Positions 16,831 to 26,083 of a stretch of 64,000 nucleotides of DNA are shown in pieces (within the stretch, counting starts at the first letter, position 1; every line of letters begins with the position of its first letter). The notes under the pieces are model-generated. The model did no database searches and was not told where the DNA came from. It saw only the letters and a program-made list of their open reading frames with translations. Origin of the DNA: Kordia sp. TARA_039_SRF (GTDB lineage Bacteria; Bacteroidota; Bacteroidia; Flavobacteriales; Flavobacteriaceae); contig SMNH02000003.1 of NCBI GenBank assembly GCA_006383075.2, positions 426,496 to 490,495 of the forward strand, written 5' to 3'. A program made the translations under genes and the position numbers.

Positions 16831-18710
16831 GGAAACTTTTGTTATACCTTGTTGTCATCGCTGTTGGAATCATCTATACAGGACGTCTCTCCTATCTTCA
16901 ATTATTTAATGAAGAAAAGGTTGCGACGAATTTTTTGAACGATAGTGCCATCAAAACAGAATATACCTATCCGCAACGTGGCTATGTGTACGATAGAAAC
17001 GGAACGTTGCTCGTGGCAAATCAGCCATCGTATGATGTCATGGTCATTCCACGCGAAGTGAAACCATTTAATATTCCTGAGTTTTGCAAATTATTACGCA
17101 TCACGCCAGAAGAGTACGAGAAAAAACTAGAAAAAGCCAAAAACTACTCTTGGCGAATTCCATCAGTATTTGTCGCGCAAATGGCGAAAAAAGATTACGC
17201 GTATCTTCAAGAAAAAATGCACCGTTTCAAAGGATTTTATATTCAAAAGCGCTCTATTCGTAACTATCAAACTGATCACGGTGCCAATGTATTAGGCTTT
17301 ATCAGTGAAGTAAATAATGCAGACTTAGAGAAAAACCCGTACTATCAATCGGGAGAACTCATAGGTCGTACAGGAATTGAAAAGTCGTATGAAGATGTTT
17401 TACGCGGTGTTAAAGGCGTACGACGCATTCAAAAAGACATTCACAACAAAGTCATTGGTCCATACATGAACGGACGCTTGGATACACTTCCTGTCAACGG
17501 AAAAGACATTCAAATCACCATTGATGCAGAATTGCAAGCGTACGGAGAGAAATTAATGATTAATAAACGTGGCGGAATTGTAGCGATTGAGCCTTCTTCG
17601 GGAGAAATTTTGGCATTGGTTTCTGCACCAAGTTATAATCCAGATTTACTCGTTGGTCGCGAACGTTCAAAAAATTATAGTGAATTGCATTACGACTCTA
17701 TCAGAAAACCATTGTACGATAGAGGCTTATTAGCGTCATATCCGCCAGGTTCGCCTTTTAAAACTTTAAATGCGTTGGTAGGCTTACAAGAAGGAGTCAT
17801 CACGCCAACGTCTACCTACACGTGTCATCACGGATATATTTACGGACGTAGCGGACGAAAAATGGGTTGCCATTGCGGTGGCGGAAAGCGAAATGTGATT
17901 AACGGTGTTGCCAAATCGTGCAATGCGTACTTTGCCAATACCTATCGTCAAATCATCAGCAAATACGATTCACCGCGCGAAGGCATGAATGTTTGGAGCG
18001 ACCACATTAAAAGTTTTGGCTTGGGCGATTATTTCGGAAATGATTTATCTACTGGGAGAAAAGGATTGATTCCCACAGGAGATTATTACACAAAACAATA
18101 CTTTAAGCATGATAGATGGCATGTGCTCAATACTATTTCCAACGCTATTGGACAAGGACAAGTATTGCTGACTCCGATTCAATTGGCAAATATGACGGCG
18201 GCTATTGCCAATAGAGGTCACTATTACACGCCACACATCATCAAGAAAATAAATGGAAAACCTATAGACAATCCACATTTTACCGAGCCAAAACATACTA
18301 CGATTGACAAGCAACATTTTGAGCCTGTGATTCAAGGAATGCACGATGTATTCAGCATGAAAAAAGGTGGAACTGCTCGTTTTTTAAATGTTCCAGGTAT
18401 TGAAATTTGTGGAAAAACAGGAACTGCCGAAAACTTTACCAAAATTGATGGTGAAAAAACACAATTGACTGACCATTCTATTTTTGTGGCATTTGCGCCG
18501 AAAGACAATCCTAAAATTGCCATTGCGGTTTTTGTGGAAAATGGATATTACGGAGCACGTTGGGCAGGAAAGATTTCGAGCTTAATGATTGAAAAATATT
18601 TGAAAGGCGAAATTACCTTAGACTACATGGAAAAGTTAGTACTAGAGAAGAGTTTGGAAGAAGAATATGCGAAACCACTAAGCGGAAAACCATTCACGAT
18701 TAATGAGTAG
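16827..18710 (+). CDS. mrdA: Penicillin-binding protein 2 (elongasome transpeptidase)
   Basis: 627 residues with one N-terminal membrane anchor (~3-20), a dimerisation/pedestal region, and a C-terminal transpeptidase. The active-site motifs are S309-P-F-K312, S364-C-N366 and KTGT near residue 530. It crosslinks peptidoglycan during rod elongation together with RodA. A cysteine-rich insert (Cys333, Cys348, His349, Cys350) right after the SxxK helix looks like a small metal site; comparable Cys/His inserts occur in some other bacterial PBP2 proteins. The start overlaps mreD and the stop overlaps rodA. Confidence 0.95.
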   Translation: MRKLLLYLVVIAVGIIYTGRLSYLQLFNEEKVATNFLNDSAIKTEYTYPQRGYVYDRNGTLLVANQPSYDVMVIPREVKPFNIPEFCKLLRITPEEYEKKLEKAKNYSWRIPSVFVAQMAKKDYAYLQEKMHRFKGFYIQKRSIRNYQTDHGANVLGFISEVNNADLEKNPYYQSGELIGRTGIEKSYEDVLRGVKGVRRIQKDIHNKVIGPYMNGRLDTLPVNGKDIQITIDAELQAYGEKLMINKRGGIVAIEPSSGEILALVSAPSYNPDLLVGRERSKNYSELHYDSIRKPLYDRGLLASYPPGSPFKTLNALVGLQEGVITPTSTYTCHHGYIYGRSGRKMGCHCGGGKRNVINGVAKSCNAYFANTYRQIISKYDSPREGMNVWSDHIKSFGLGDYFGNDLSTGRKGLIPTGDYYTKQYFKHDRWHVLNTISNAIGQGQVLLTPIQLANMTAAIANRGHYYTPHIIKKINGKPIDNPHFTEPKHTTIDKQHFEPVIQGMHDVFSMKKGGTARFLNVPGIEICGKTGTAENFTKIDGEKTQLTDHSIFVAFAPKDNPKIAIAVFVENGYYGARWAGKISSLMIEKYLKGEITLDYMEKLVLEKSLEEEYAKPLSGKPFTINE

Positions 18711-19995
18711 AGAGGTAAAATTTGTCAAAAAAATAGACTGGCTTTCCATATTGCTGTATTTTTTGTTGGTCGGAATGGGCTGGCTTAATATTTACTCCGC
18801 TTCCGTTACCGAAAATGCCAACGGATTGTTGGACATGAATCAATTGTATGGCAAACAATTATTTTTCATTGGCACAAGTTTGGTTCTCATTGTGCTGATA
18901 CTTTCTATTGAAGCTAAGTTTTACGAACGATTTTCAAGTATTATTTATATTGCCGCTTTGCTGAGTTTACTCGGTTTGATGGTGTTAGGAAAAAACATCA
19001 ACGGCGCTACGTCTTGGTATGCTATTGGAAGTTTCACTTTGCAACCTTCCGAATTTGCTAAAGTCGCCACAGTGTTAGCATTAGCAAAATTTCTGAGTGA
19101 CATTCAAACGAATATCAACTACTTTAAGCATCAACTGATTGCCTTTGCGATTATTTTGATTCCGCCAATGCTTATCATGCTACAACCCGATGCTGGAAGT
19201 GCCATGGTGTATATGGCGTTTTTCTTTGTGCTGTATCGCGAAGGATTGCCTGCTATTTACTTATGGATTGGCTTCTCGCTGGTGTTACTCTTTATCATCA
19301 CGCTAAAACTCGGATATATTTATACTATTATTGGAACAGCTGTACTTGGTTTGGCGTGTATTTTTTTCTTTTTCAAGAAGAAGCTAAAACAAGAACGAAA
19401 AACGACTTTAGCACTCACTTCTTTAATCGCTGCAATCGGATTTATTTTAGCCGTGAATTATATCTTTTACAATGTATTTCAACAACATCACCGCGACCGT
19501 TTTACGTTGGTATTAGGCTTAGAGAAAGATCCTGAAAAGTTAGAAAAGATTCGAAAAACCTTTGGCTTTAACACCAATCAATCAGAAATTGCCATTAGTT
19601 CAGGTGGTTTTTGGGGAAAAGGTTGGCAAAAAGGAACACGTACACGAGGTGATTTTGTTCCAGAACAAGACACCGATTATATTTTTACTACCGTTGGTGA
19701 AGAATGGGGATTTATAGGAAGTTCTATAGTGATTTTTTTATTTGTGATATTACTCTTGCGAATTTTACACAGAGCCGAACAACAAAAAAATAAATTCAGT
19801 CGTGTCTACGGCTACAGCGTCGCCGCGATTCTTTTCTTTCACTTTGCCATTAACATCGGCATGGTGATTGGGTTGTTTCCTACGGTGGGAATTCCGCTGC
19901 CGTTCTTTAGTTACGGTGGTTCGGGACTTTGGGGCTTCACCATTTTACTTTTTATCTTTATAAAATTAGATGCCAATCGAATTAACGAGTGGTAA
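18703..19995 (+). CDS. rodA: Rod shape-determining protein RodA (SEDS glycosyltransferase)
   Basis: 430 residues with about ten membrane segments. Typical SEDS signatures are visible: LQPSEFAK, LQPDAGSAMVYM, VPEQDTDYIFTTVGEEWGF and PLPFFSYGGSGL. RodA polymerises lipid II into glycan strands as partner of PBP2. It overlaps the PBP2 gene by 8 bases. A longer loop with Lys/Arg-rich sequence (around FFFKKKLKQERK) separates the middle segments. It is the last gene of the elongasome set; no clear terminator hairpin was found directly after it. Confidence 0.97.
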   Translation: MSREVKFVKKIDWLSILLYFLLVGMGWLNIYSASVTENANGLLDMNQLYGKQLFFIGTSLVLIVLILSIEAKFYERFSSIIYIAALLSLLGLMVLGKNINGATSWYAIGSFTLQPSEFAKVATVLALAKFLSDIQTNINYFKHQLIAFAIILIPPMLIMLQPDAGSAMVYMAFFFVLYREGLPAIYLWIGFSLVLLFIITLKLGYIYTIIGTAVLGLACIFFFFKKKLKQERKTTLALTSLIAAIGFILAVNYIFYNVFQQHHRDRFTLVLGLEKDPEKLEKIRKTFGFNTNQSEIAISSGGFWGKGWQKGTRTRGDFVPEQDTDYIFTTVGEEWGFIGSSIVIFLFVILLLRILHRAEQQKNKFSRVYGYSVAAILFFHFAINIGMVIGLFPTVGIPLPFFSYGGSGLWGFTILLFIFIKLDANRINEW

Positions 19996-20106
19996 TCATC
20001 CTAATTCCATCAAAAAAATTAAAAAAACGTTAAGTACGGAATAACCGTAAACTTTTCTTACAACTGTTTTGTATTTTGAAATTATTAACCAAAAAAAATA
20101 CAAATC

Positions 20107-20268
20107 ATGTTACAAAGTATTTCAAAATTAGGAACCGTACTCGGCAAAAAAGAACAAAGTACAATTAAAGGCGGTGCTTGGCCAAGAACAGAACAGGAAT
20201 GTCTTCATTGTGGTGGCGAATGGTATGCGCCTCTCTGCGCTTTACCACACGATTCACCTTGCGCGTAA
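20107..20268 (+). CDS. GG-leader peptide, 53 residues, four core cysteines
   Basis: The peptide starts MLQSISKLGTVLGKKEQ and continues STIKGGAWPRTEQE. The leader (1-23) has the GG-leader pattern of Bacteroidetes peptides: hydrophobic i/i+4 positions, Lys-rich turn, then IKGG before the cut site. The core (24-53) has Cys32, Cys35, Cys44 and Cys52, a Cys-x-x-Cys pair and a terminal Cys. It is followed by a strong terminator (20389-20413) and then by a C39-like/VKOR/thioredoxin fusion. I infer an exported disulfide-bonded peptide matured at a double-glycine site. No C39 peptidase-ABC exporter is in the window. Its target activity is unknown. Confidence 0.75.
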   Translation: MLQSISKLGTVLGKKEQSTIKGGAWPRTEQECLHCGGEWYAPLCALPHDSPCA

Positions 20269-20388
20269 GCTAACAACTGGGAAAGCCCGTAAAAGATACA
20301 GGAAAGAAACAAAAAATACTTTGACACAAGTGTTCAAGTATTGAAATCTCGATTATCGAGTAAAAACATCATTCTGAGAAGATTATCA

Positions 20389-20413
20389 AGCGGACATGTG
20401 TCCGCTTTTTTTA
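20389..20413 (+). terminator. Rho-independent terminator after the GG-leader peptide
   Basis: Palindrome AGCGGACATGTGTCCGCT (20389-20406) followed by seven T. It ends the short peptide transcript about 120 bases after the stop. Confidence 0.85.
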
Positions 20414-20556
20414 GCAAGCATTGTGCTATTTTATAAATCAAACAAAGTCAAATCTTAAAAAGAACTATCCATAGCTTGTAGCTCAAAAATACTTTCTATA
20501 TTTAGTCAGTAAAAAAAACAGTTTTAATTTCCCCTACCAAAATTAAACGTAATTAC

Positions 20557-22113
20557 ATGGAACATATTATACTTTCTTTACTAACGAATAATGGCTACTT
20601 AGACGTCAATCGGGAATTATTAAACCTACAATTTTTATCGCATCCAGAGTATCCGAGCTTAAAATCGATTACCGATACGCTTGATTATTTTGGAATTGAT
20701 AATTTGGCAGCAACCGTTCCCAAAGAAGCATTAGATCAAATGCCCAATACGTTTTTAGCTTTGGTAAACGGAGAACGCGGTGAGGAAGTTGTATTGGCAG
20801 AAAAGAAACGAAGTGATATTCGAATCACTAAAGCAGACGAAAAGAAAGAGAAGATTTCTGAAGCTGCTTTTACCGAAATTTGGACAGGAACCATTGTCGC
20901 AGTTGAAGAGCAAGAAAAAAGTGGAAACGTAAAATCAATTCAAGAAGCACTTCCCTATTTTATTGTGGCAGCAGTCGCTTCTGCCAGTGTGATTATCAAT
21001 TTTAGTTTGGTCTACTTATTATATACAGCATTGACACTTGTTGGGTTGTATGTAAGTATTTTGATTATTCGAGAAGATTTAGGGATTAAAAGTAAAGCTG
21101 TTGCTAAAGTATGTGGTGCCATTTCAAAAAATAGTACTTGCGGGGAAGTTATCAACACCAAAGGCAATAAAATATTCGGAATTATTTCGTTGAGTGATGC
21201 TTCTTTTGTGTTTTTTGCAGGATTATTTTTAGCGCTGGCTTCTATTGGGTTTCATCAAGCTACCTTGTTAGGCATGTCCTTGGCGGGAATTCCTATTGTA
21301 CTATACGCGTTGTATCGACAAGGTGTTGTATTGAAAAAATGGTGTGCATTGTGTTTGTTGATTGCTGGAATTTTAGTTTTACAGACTGCTTTATTATTGG
21401 TGACTTTTGAATATGCTTGGTACTTTTTCAAAGAATATGTGATCTCATTAGTGAGTATTTTTGCGCTGTTATATATCGGTTGGACGTATTGCAAATCGTA
21501 TTGGGAAAGTCACGAAAAATTGGCTACAACCGAAACAGACTTTTTAAAGTTTAAGCGAAATCCTGAATTATTTAAAACTATGCTAAAAGAGCAAGCGGTT
21601 ATCAATCCAAACGTGATTCCAGAACAATTGCGCATTGTTTTTGGAAATCCTAATGGAGCGATAAAATTGCAAGGAGTTACCAATCCGTTGTGTGGTTTTT
21701 GTACGGCAGCTTTTGAATCGTATGATACTTTAATGAACACATACGGAAATGATATTCAGCTAGAATTTATTTTCAATGTACCGCCAAATACAGATAATAA
21801 AAGCACGCAAATTGCTTCTCAATTGATTGATTTGTATATAAAAGATCCGAAAAAATCGTATGCTGCCTTACAAGATTGGTTTGCCAATAGAAACGTAGAT
21901 GCGTGGCAAGCAAAGTTTGGTATTTCAGAAAATACGATGGTTTTGGAATATTTAGAAGCACACAAAGAGTGGTGTGACATTAATGACGTACATTACACGC
22001 CAGCTAGTATTTTGAATAATCAATTCTTCCCACAATCGTATGGAATTAAGGACTTACCGTTGTTTATTCAAGATATGATTTTGGAGTTGCAAAGTGAGGA
22101 AGAAGCTTCTTAA
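20557..22113 (+). CDS. C39-like/VKOR/thioredoxin fusion, membrane thiol oxidoreductase
   Basis: 518 residues. Residues 1-115 resemble a C39 peptidase fold but without a catalytic Cys in the first helix (LLTNNGYLDVNRELLNLQF). Residues ~133-310 form a VKOR-type bundle of about five membrane segments with loop cysteines Cys186 and Cys195 and the redox pair Cys263-A-L-Cys266. Residues ~330-518 form a thioredoxin/DsbA-like domain with Cys379-G-F-Cys382. This order fits a self-contained disulfide-forming machine. The inactive C39-like part could bind a GG leader, and the four-cysteine GG peptide just upstream is the obvious candidate substrate. Both points are inference. Confidence 0.85.
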   Translation: MEHIILSLLTNNGYLDVNRELLNLQFLSHPEYPSLKSITDTLDYFGIDNLAATVPKEALDQMPNTFLALVNGERGEEVVLAEKKRSDIRITKADEKKEKISEAAFTEIWTGTIVAVEEQEKSGNVKSIQEALPYFIVAAVASASVIINFSLVYLLYTALTLVGLYVSILIIREDLGIKSKAVAKVCGAISKNSTCGEVINTKGNKIFGIISLSDASFVFFAGLFLALASIGFHQATLLGMSLAGIPIVLYALYRQGVVLKKWCALCLLIAGILVLQTALLLVTFEYAWYFFKEYVISLVSIFALLYIGWTYCKSYWESHEKLATTETDFLKFKRNPELFKTMLKEQAVINPNVIPEQLRIVFGNPNGAIKLQGVTNPLCGFCTAAFESYDTLMNTYGNDIQLEFIFNVPPNTDNKSTQIASQLIDLYIKDPKKSYAALQDWFANRNVDAWQAKFGISENTMVLEYLEAHKEWCDINDVHYTPASILNNQFFPQSYGIKDLPLFIQDMILELQSEEEAS

Positions 22114-22139
22114 GTAGTATAGTTTGACTTAACATGTTT

Positions 22140-22967
22140 TTAATGTAAGCGGTTTCTATACTCGCTAGGCGACATACCAAGCACCTTTTTTACATACCTT
22201 GAAAAGAAAGAGCGACTGGAAAATTCCATCTTATCAGAGATTTCAGTAATGGTAAGGTTTTGATTTTCTAGAAGAATCATGAGTCGGTCTCTCACAAACC
22301 TTTGAATCCATACTGAGGCAGCATCGCCTGTGTTTTGCTTGCACACAAAATTCAAATGTTTTGGAGTTATGTTTAGTTTTTCAGCATAAAATTGTACTTC
22401 ACGTTCAGTCATGCAATAATCGCCCACTAAGTGAATAAACTTGTCGTAGATAGTACCACTTAGCAACGTTCTTTTGTTACGTTCAAACTCAGACGCAAAA
22501 ACGTGCCACATTTCAAGCGTAAAAAGGTACATTTGTGTATCGAGTAATTCTTCATAAAATGTATGTTCGGTATCTAAAAACTTGTCATACAGCAATTGAA
22601 AGTTCGTCATTACTTTATGTTTGTTTTTCTTTTCATTAAAATACAACACCGGATTATCTCGCGTGTGAATTAAAACATCAATACTCCAACCTAAATCGGG
22701 TAAATTACCGTTTAAAAACTCTTTTTCTACCAATAAAATAGTTGCTGTAAAATTATTTGAAATAATTAACTCAGAAATTACACTTTCCGCATACCAAAAC
22801 ACAAACTCTCCAGCGGCACAGGTATACACTTTGCCTTTAAAACCAAACTCCAAAGTACCACTATGACAATAAATATGTGTGTGGTAATAGTCTAAAAAGT
22901 CATCAGGAAAGTGAATTGTTCCTGAAGCTTCAAATAGCAGTACTTTTTGTATCTGTTTTGCTTCCAT
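22140..22967 (-). CDS. AraC-family transcriptional regulator
   Basis: 275 residues from the ATG at 22967; the frame extends further upstream but those residues are hydrophobic and not family-like. The N-terminal half is a cupin-like sensor (HFPDDFLDYYHTHIYCHSG and EFVFWYAES). The C-terminal ~90 residues hold two helix-turn-helix motifs (LNITPKHLNFVCKQ and TITEISDKMEFSSRSFFSRYVKKVLGM, split by the recognition helix), ending in SPSEYRNR as usual. It is divergent from the cupin and hydrolase genes and may regulate them, which is inferred from layout only. Confidence 0.9.
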   Translation of the reverse strand: MEAKQIQKVLLFEASGTIHFPDDFLDYYHTHIYCHSGTLEFGFKGKVYTCAAGEFVFWYAESVISELIISNNFTATILLVEKEFLNGNLPDLGWSIDVLIHTRDNPVLYFNEKKNKHKVMTNFQLLYDKFLDTEHTFYEELLDTQMYLFTLEMWHVFASEFERNKRTLLSGTIYDKFIHLVGDYCMTEREVQFYAEKLNITPKHLNFVCKQNTGDAASVWIQRFVRDRLMILLENQNLTITEISDKMEFSSRSFFSRYVKKVLGMSPSEYRNRLH

Positions 22968-23047
22968 ACGCGTTAAAAACTCTAAAAATACGTAATATTT
23001 GAAACTATATGCGAAATTAATGTAACAAACAGAGTAAATCATTGCAA

Positions 23048-23055
23048 TATCTTTG
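23048..23055 (+). promoter_or_regulatory. Bacteroidetes -7 box (TATCTTTG)
   Basis: Exact TAnnTTTG match 19 bases before the cupin gene, between the divergent AraC gene and the cupin/hydrolase pair. Confidence 0.5.
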
Positions 23056-23073
23056 TACTGTAATTAAAAAACT

Positions 23074-23583
23074 ATGATGAAAAAGCGAATGAAAATAATT
23101 GTATTCATCTTACTATTAGGAAGTATCTTTTTAATGTTAGGATGCAATTCAACAACAGAAAAAAAGAAAAAAACAATGAAAAACAACCACACATTAGAAG
23201 CTATTTTTCCAAAAGGAGAAAAAGGCTCAGAAGATTTTTTTACAGGAAATGCTTTCAATATAGGTTTGGTAGCTCCAGATTCCGTTTACACAACAGCTGT
23301 CGGCAATGTATATTTTGAACCTGGCGCTCGAAGCAATTGGCACAGTCATCCTGCTGGACAAATATTAATTATTACGGATGGAATAGGTTATCATCAAATT
23401 GAAGGACAACCGATAGAAGTTATAAAAAAGGGTGATGTCATCAGCTGTCCGCCAAATACCAATCACTGGCATGGTGCAAGTCCAGAAGTTGGGTTGCAAC
23501 AATTATACATTGTTCCTAATACCGAAAAAGGCATTGTAGATTGGAAAGAAGAAGTTACCGATACACAATATTTAAAAAAGTAA
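23074..23583 (+). CDS. Cupin-domain lipoprotein
   Basis: 169 residues. Lipoprotein signal with lipobox LMLGC (Cys at ~24). One cupin barrel follows, with metal ligands in SNWHSHPAGQ and in NTNHWHGASP; the glycine-rich turn GIGYHQIEGQP is typical. Similar small cupins occur beside carboxymuconolactone decarboxylase-type enzymes and as hydroxynitrile-lyase-like proteins, but the reaction cannot be told. The lipid anchor places it in the envelope. The downstream hydrolase starts 4 bases after its stop, so the two are cotranscribed. Confidence 0.85.
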   Translation: MMKKRMKIIVFILLLGSIFLMLGCNSTTEKKKKTMKNNHTLEAIFPKGEKGSEDFFTGNAFNIGLVAPDSVYTTAVGNVYFEPGARSNWHSHPAGQILIITDGIGYHQIEGQPIEVIKKGDVISCPPNTNHWHGASPEVGLQQLYIVPNTEKGIVDWKEEVTDTQYLKK

Positions 23584-23587
23584 ACCA

Positions 23588-24652
23588 ATGAAAAAGTTCA
23601 TATTACTTACCTTATTTGTCTTAGGCGCAATAACTGTAACCGTAAGTCAAAATAACACTAATCGAAATAAAAAATTAAAAAATATGGAAACTATAACAAC
23701 TACAGATAATTATACTTTTGAGCTCAGCGAAAAAGTCACACGAAAAAAAGTACATTTTAAAAATCGTTACGGAATTACTTTGGTAGGCGACTTGTACCTT
23801 CCAAAAGATATCCAAAACACAAAAGTAGCTGCAATAGCAATAAGCGGACCATTTGGCGCTGTTAAGGAGCAATCATCAGGATTGTATGCCAATCAAATGG
23901 CGCAACGCGGTTTTGTAACGTTGGCATTTGATGCTTCTTACACAGGAGAAAGTGGCGGAGAACCTCGACATGTGGCTTCACCAGACATCAATACTGAAGA
24001 TTTTAGTGCTGCTATTGATTTTCTTGGGCTGCATGAAAATGTAGATAGAGACAAAATTGGAATCATTGGTATTTGTGGATTTGGAGGATTTGCTCTTAAT
24101 GCCACAGCTATTGATAAGCGCGTAAAAGCCGTTGCTACGACAAGCATGTACGACATGTCGCGCGTAAGTGCCAAAGGCTATTACGATAACATGTCAGCAG
24201 AAGAGCGCACCAAACTGCTTGAAAAACTAAGTTTACAACGTTGGGAAGATGCAAAAAATGACAAGCCTGCGTTAACTCCGAATGGATTGCCTAATGAGCT
24301 GTCTGGAGACGAACCACAATTTGTAAAAGATTACTATGATTATTATAAAACAGATCGCGGTTTTCATCCTAGGTCTATAAACTCAAACAGTTCGTGGGCA
24401 ATAACATCGCCAATATCGTTGATGAACATGCCGATAATGACCTATATTGAAGAGATTTCCCCTAGACCTATTTTAGTTATTGCTGGAGAAAAGGCACATT
24501 CAAGGTATTTTAGTGAAGATGCTATTAAAACTGCCGCTGAACCAAAGGAATTAATCATCATTCCAAATACGGTTCACACAGATTTATACGATAAAGTGGA
24601 TATCATTCCATTTGAAAAATTAACCACATTCTTTACGGAAAACTTGAAGTAA
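23588..24652 (+). CDS. Exported alpha/beta hydrolase, Cys-nucleophile type
   Basis: 354 residues with an N-terminal signal peptide (1-20). The alpha/beta hydrolase core shows SGPFGAVKEQSSGLYANQMAQ near the oxyanion region, FDASYTGESGG, the nucleophile elbow GIICG-like as GIICGFGG equivalent (read in the sequence as GICGFGG, with Cys in place of Ser), and a late acid/His pair in VIAGEKAHSRYF and PNTVHTDLYD. A Cys nucleophile is known from dienelactone hydrolase-like members. The substrate is unknown. It forms a two-gene unit with the cupin lipoprotein. Confidence 0.85.
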   Translation: MKKFILLTLFVLGAITVTVSQNNTNRNKKLKNMETITTTDNYTFELSEKVTRKKVHFKNRYGITLVGDLYLPKDIQNTKVAAIAISGPFGAVKEQSSGLYANQMAQRGFVTLAFDASYTGESGGEPRHVASPDINTEDFSAAIDFLGLHENVDRDKIGIIGICGFGGFALNATAIDKRVKAVATTSMYDMSRVSAKGYYDNMSAEERTKLLEKLSLQRWEDAKNDKPALTPNGLPNELSGDEPQFVKDYYDYYKTDRGFHPRSINSNSSWAITSPISLMNMPIMTYIEEISPRPILVIAGEKAHSRYFSEDAIKTAAEPKELIIIPNTVHTDLYDKVDIIPFEKLTTFFTENLK

Positions 24653-25122
24653 AACTCCAGTTTATATGAGTATTTAGGCACCATAGCGGTTTGGGAATTT
24701 CCTGAATCGCTATTTGTTTTGCATATACTACTTTATAGAAAATTTAATGTGCCAAAACCCATGCAAATACTGGACTTAAAAATCGTTGAAATTTTATCTT
24801 TATAAAATTATTTTTTATCAGGATGTTTTGCGCAAAGTATCAAGATAAAATATTTTTTTGTCTTGAAGATTACTTCAAAAGATTAAGAGGTTTTTTGAAT
24901 TTAATACGTACCAAAAATAACTTTAATACGTATTAAAAACTATTTTAATACGTATTAAAGTTATTTCTACTCTTTATAAAAAGCTTAAAACTTCAAGGTG
25001 TTTTGGGGCTTTACAGCTGAAGTTTTACATGAATGTTCCCTAGTGAATTATAAGAGTGTCTGATTGTTTTTGATAAGACTTAATCTATAAATAAAAGAAG
25101 AAAAAAGACACTTATACGAACA
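24653..25122. other. Intergenic region with nested palindromes
   Basis: 470 bases without a gene. It contains ATTTTATCTT at 24791-24800 and its inverse AAGATAAAAT at 24842-24851, and the large nested palindrome listed separately (24916-24965). No RNA gene recognised. It lies between two convergent genes, so it may contain transcription stops in both directions. Confidence 0.5.
24916..24965. repeat. Nested palindrome with two TTTAATACGTATTAAA units
   Basis: Two perfect 23-base inverted arms (24916-24938 and 24943-24965) with a 4-base spacer. Each arm itself contains the 16-base palindrome TTTAATACGTATTAAA. A half copy, TTTAATACGTA, sits just before (about 24900-24910). It could be a double operator, a cruciform, or a terminator between the convergent hydrolase and nuclease genes. 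Confidence 0.75.
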
Positions 25123-25965
25123 TTATCGGAAACTCCAATTCTTATACGTCGTCATGGCTTCTAGCCGATTCTCTTTCGCATCTTCCATTGCTGGAAAGAA
25201 ATCGATGCCTGTACGTTGCTCTAGTTCATCAACCGAAACCACAAATTCATACAAAGGCTTATCAGATTCTTGATGCGGTAGCAAAAACGCGATGGTTTTG
25301 GTATTTCCACCAGAATTATCCAACAAAATTTTATAAAAATACTTCGGAACTGCGACAGCTTCACTTCCAATCGTTTCTAAATTGTCTTCTAAAATTCCGC
25401 CTGTTATCACATACACGCCGTCGTATTTTTTTGCCCAGTAGCGTACTTTTTGCTCCAATCGGTTCCAAATTCCCGAATTGAATTTGTGTTCTTGTGGTGA
25501 AATATTGCTGGTTAGAAAGGTTTCCGTAAAAGCAGCTTTGGTATACTTTCGATCGGCTGCTGGACATAAATGTCCGCGGTCGTAGCCAGAGTTTTTATAA
25601 TTTCGCCAATGCGCCGATTCCGTTTGTACGGCAGCATCTTGCTCAAAATACGGACGTTTAAAATCAGTGTACACAACTTGATTCTTCTTCAATTCGTACG
25701 CAACCCATTCCGCTTGCTCAAACGCTTCATGATACGACAACGAATACCCTTCATGATGTACAATTTGTCCCGTTGTAGAGCTCGGCAAGTAAAAGGTGTT
25801 GGTAAGTTCTTTCGGTTGACTGTTCGTAGTTTGCGTCTTCGTTCCGTGTACTTCATCGTTAGGATTGTACGTGGTCTTAAAGTCATTTTCTCCATACTGT
25901 TCATACACAAGAAATGCAGCTCCTATAAGAAGAATGATGAGTGGATATATTTTTTTGCGGGACAT
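25123..25965 (-). CDS. DNA/RNA non-specific endonuclease, membrane-anchored or exported
   Basis: 280 residues. N-terminal hydrophobic segment (~6-21) serves as signal or anchor. The NUC1 betabetaalpha-metal domain spans ~85-270 with the DRGH motif (Asp129-Arg-Gly-His132) in SGYDRGHLCPAAD and the metal-binding Asn region around FLTSNISPQEHKFNSGIWNRLE (split here by a helix). It would cleave DNA and RNA outside the cytoplasm. The linker at ~25-60 is hydrophilic. The gene stands alone, convergent with the hydrolase. Confidence 0.93.
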   Translation of the reverse strand: MSRKKIYPLIILLIGAAFLVYEQYGENDFKTTYNPNDEVHGTKTQTTNSQPKELTNTFYLPSSTTGQIVHHEGYSLSYHEAFEQAEWVAYELKKNQVVYTDFKRPYFEQDAAVQTESAHWRNYKNSGYDRGHLCPAADRKYTKAAFTETFLTSNISPQEHKFNSGIWNRLEQKVRYWAKKYDGVYVITGGILEDNLETIGSEAVAVPKYFYKILLDNSGGNTKTIAFLLPHQESDKPLYEFVVSVDELEQRTGIDFFPAMEDAKENRLEAMTTYKNWSFR

Positions 25966-26083
25966 TTTTTTTAGGTGTTGGGTTTTGGGTGTTGGGTGTT
26001 GGTTTTTTGTTTTTCGTCGTATTCAAAAAAAATCAAATTAACATTGATACATTGTTACATCAAAAAATTGGTACATTAAAAAG

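Noticed and set aside
24653-25122. Non-coding RNA gene
   Set aside because: Only AT-rich palindromes seen; no promoter plus structured GC-rich transcript could be supported.
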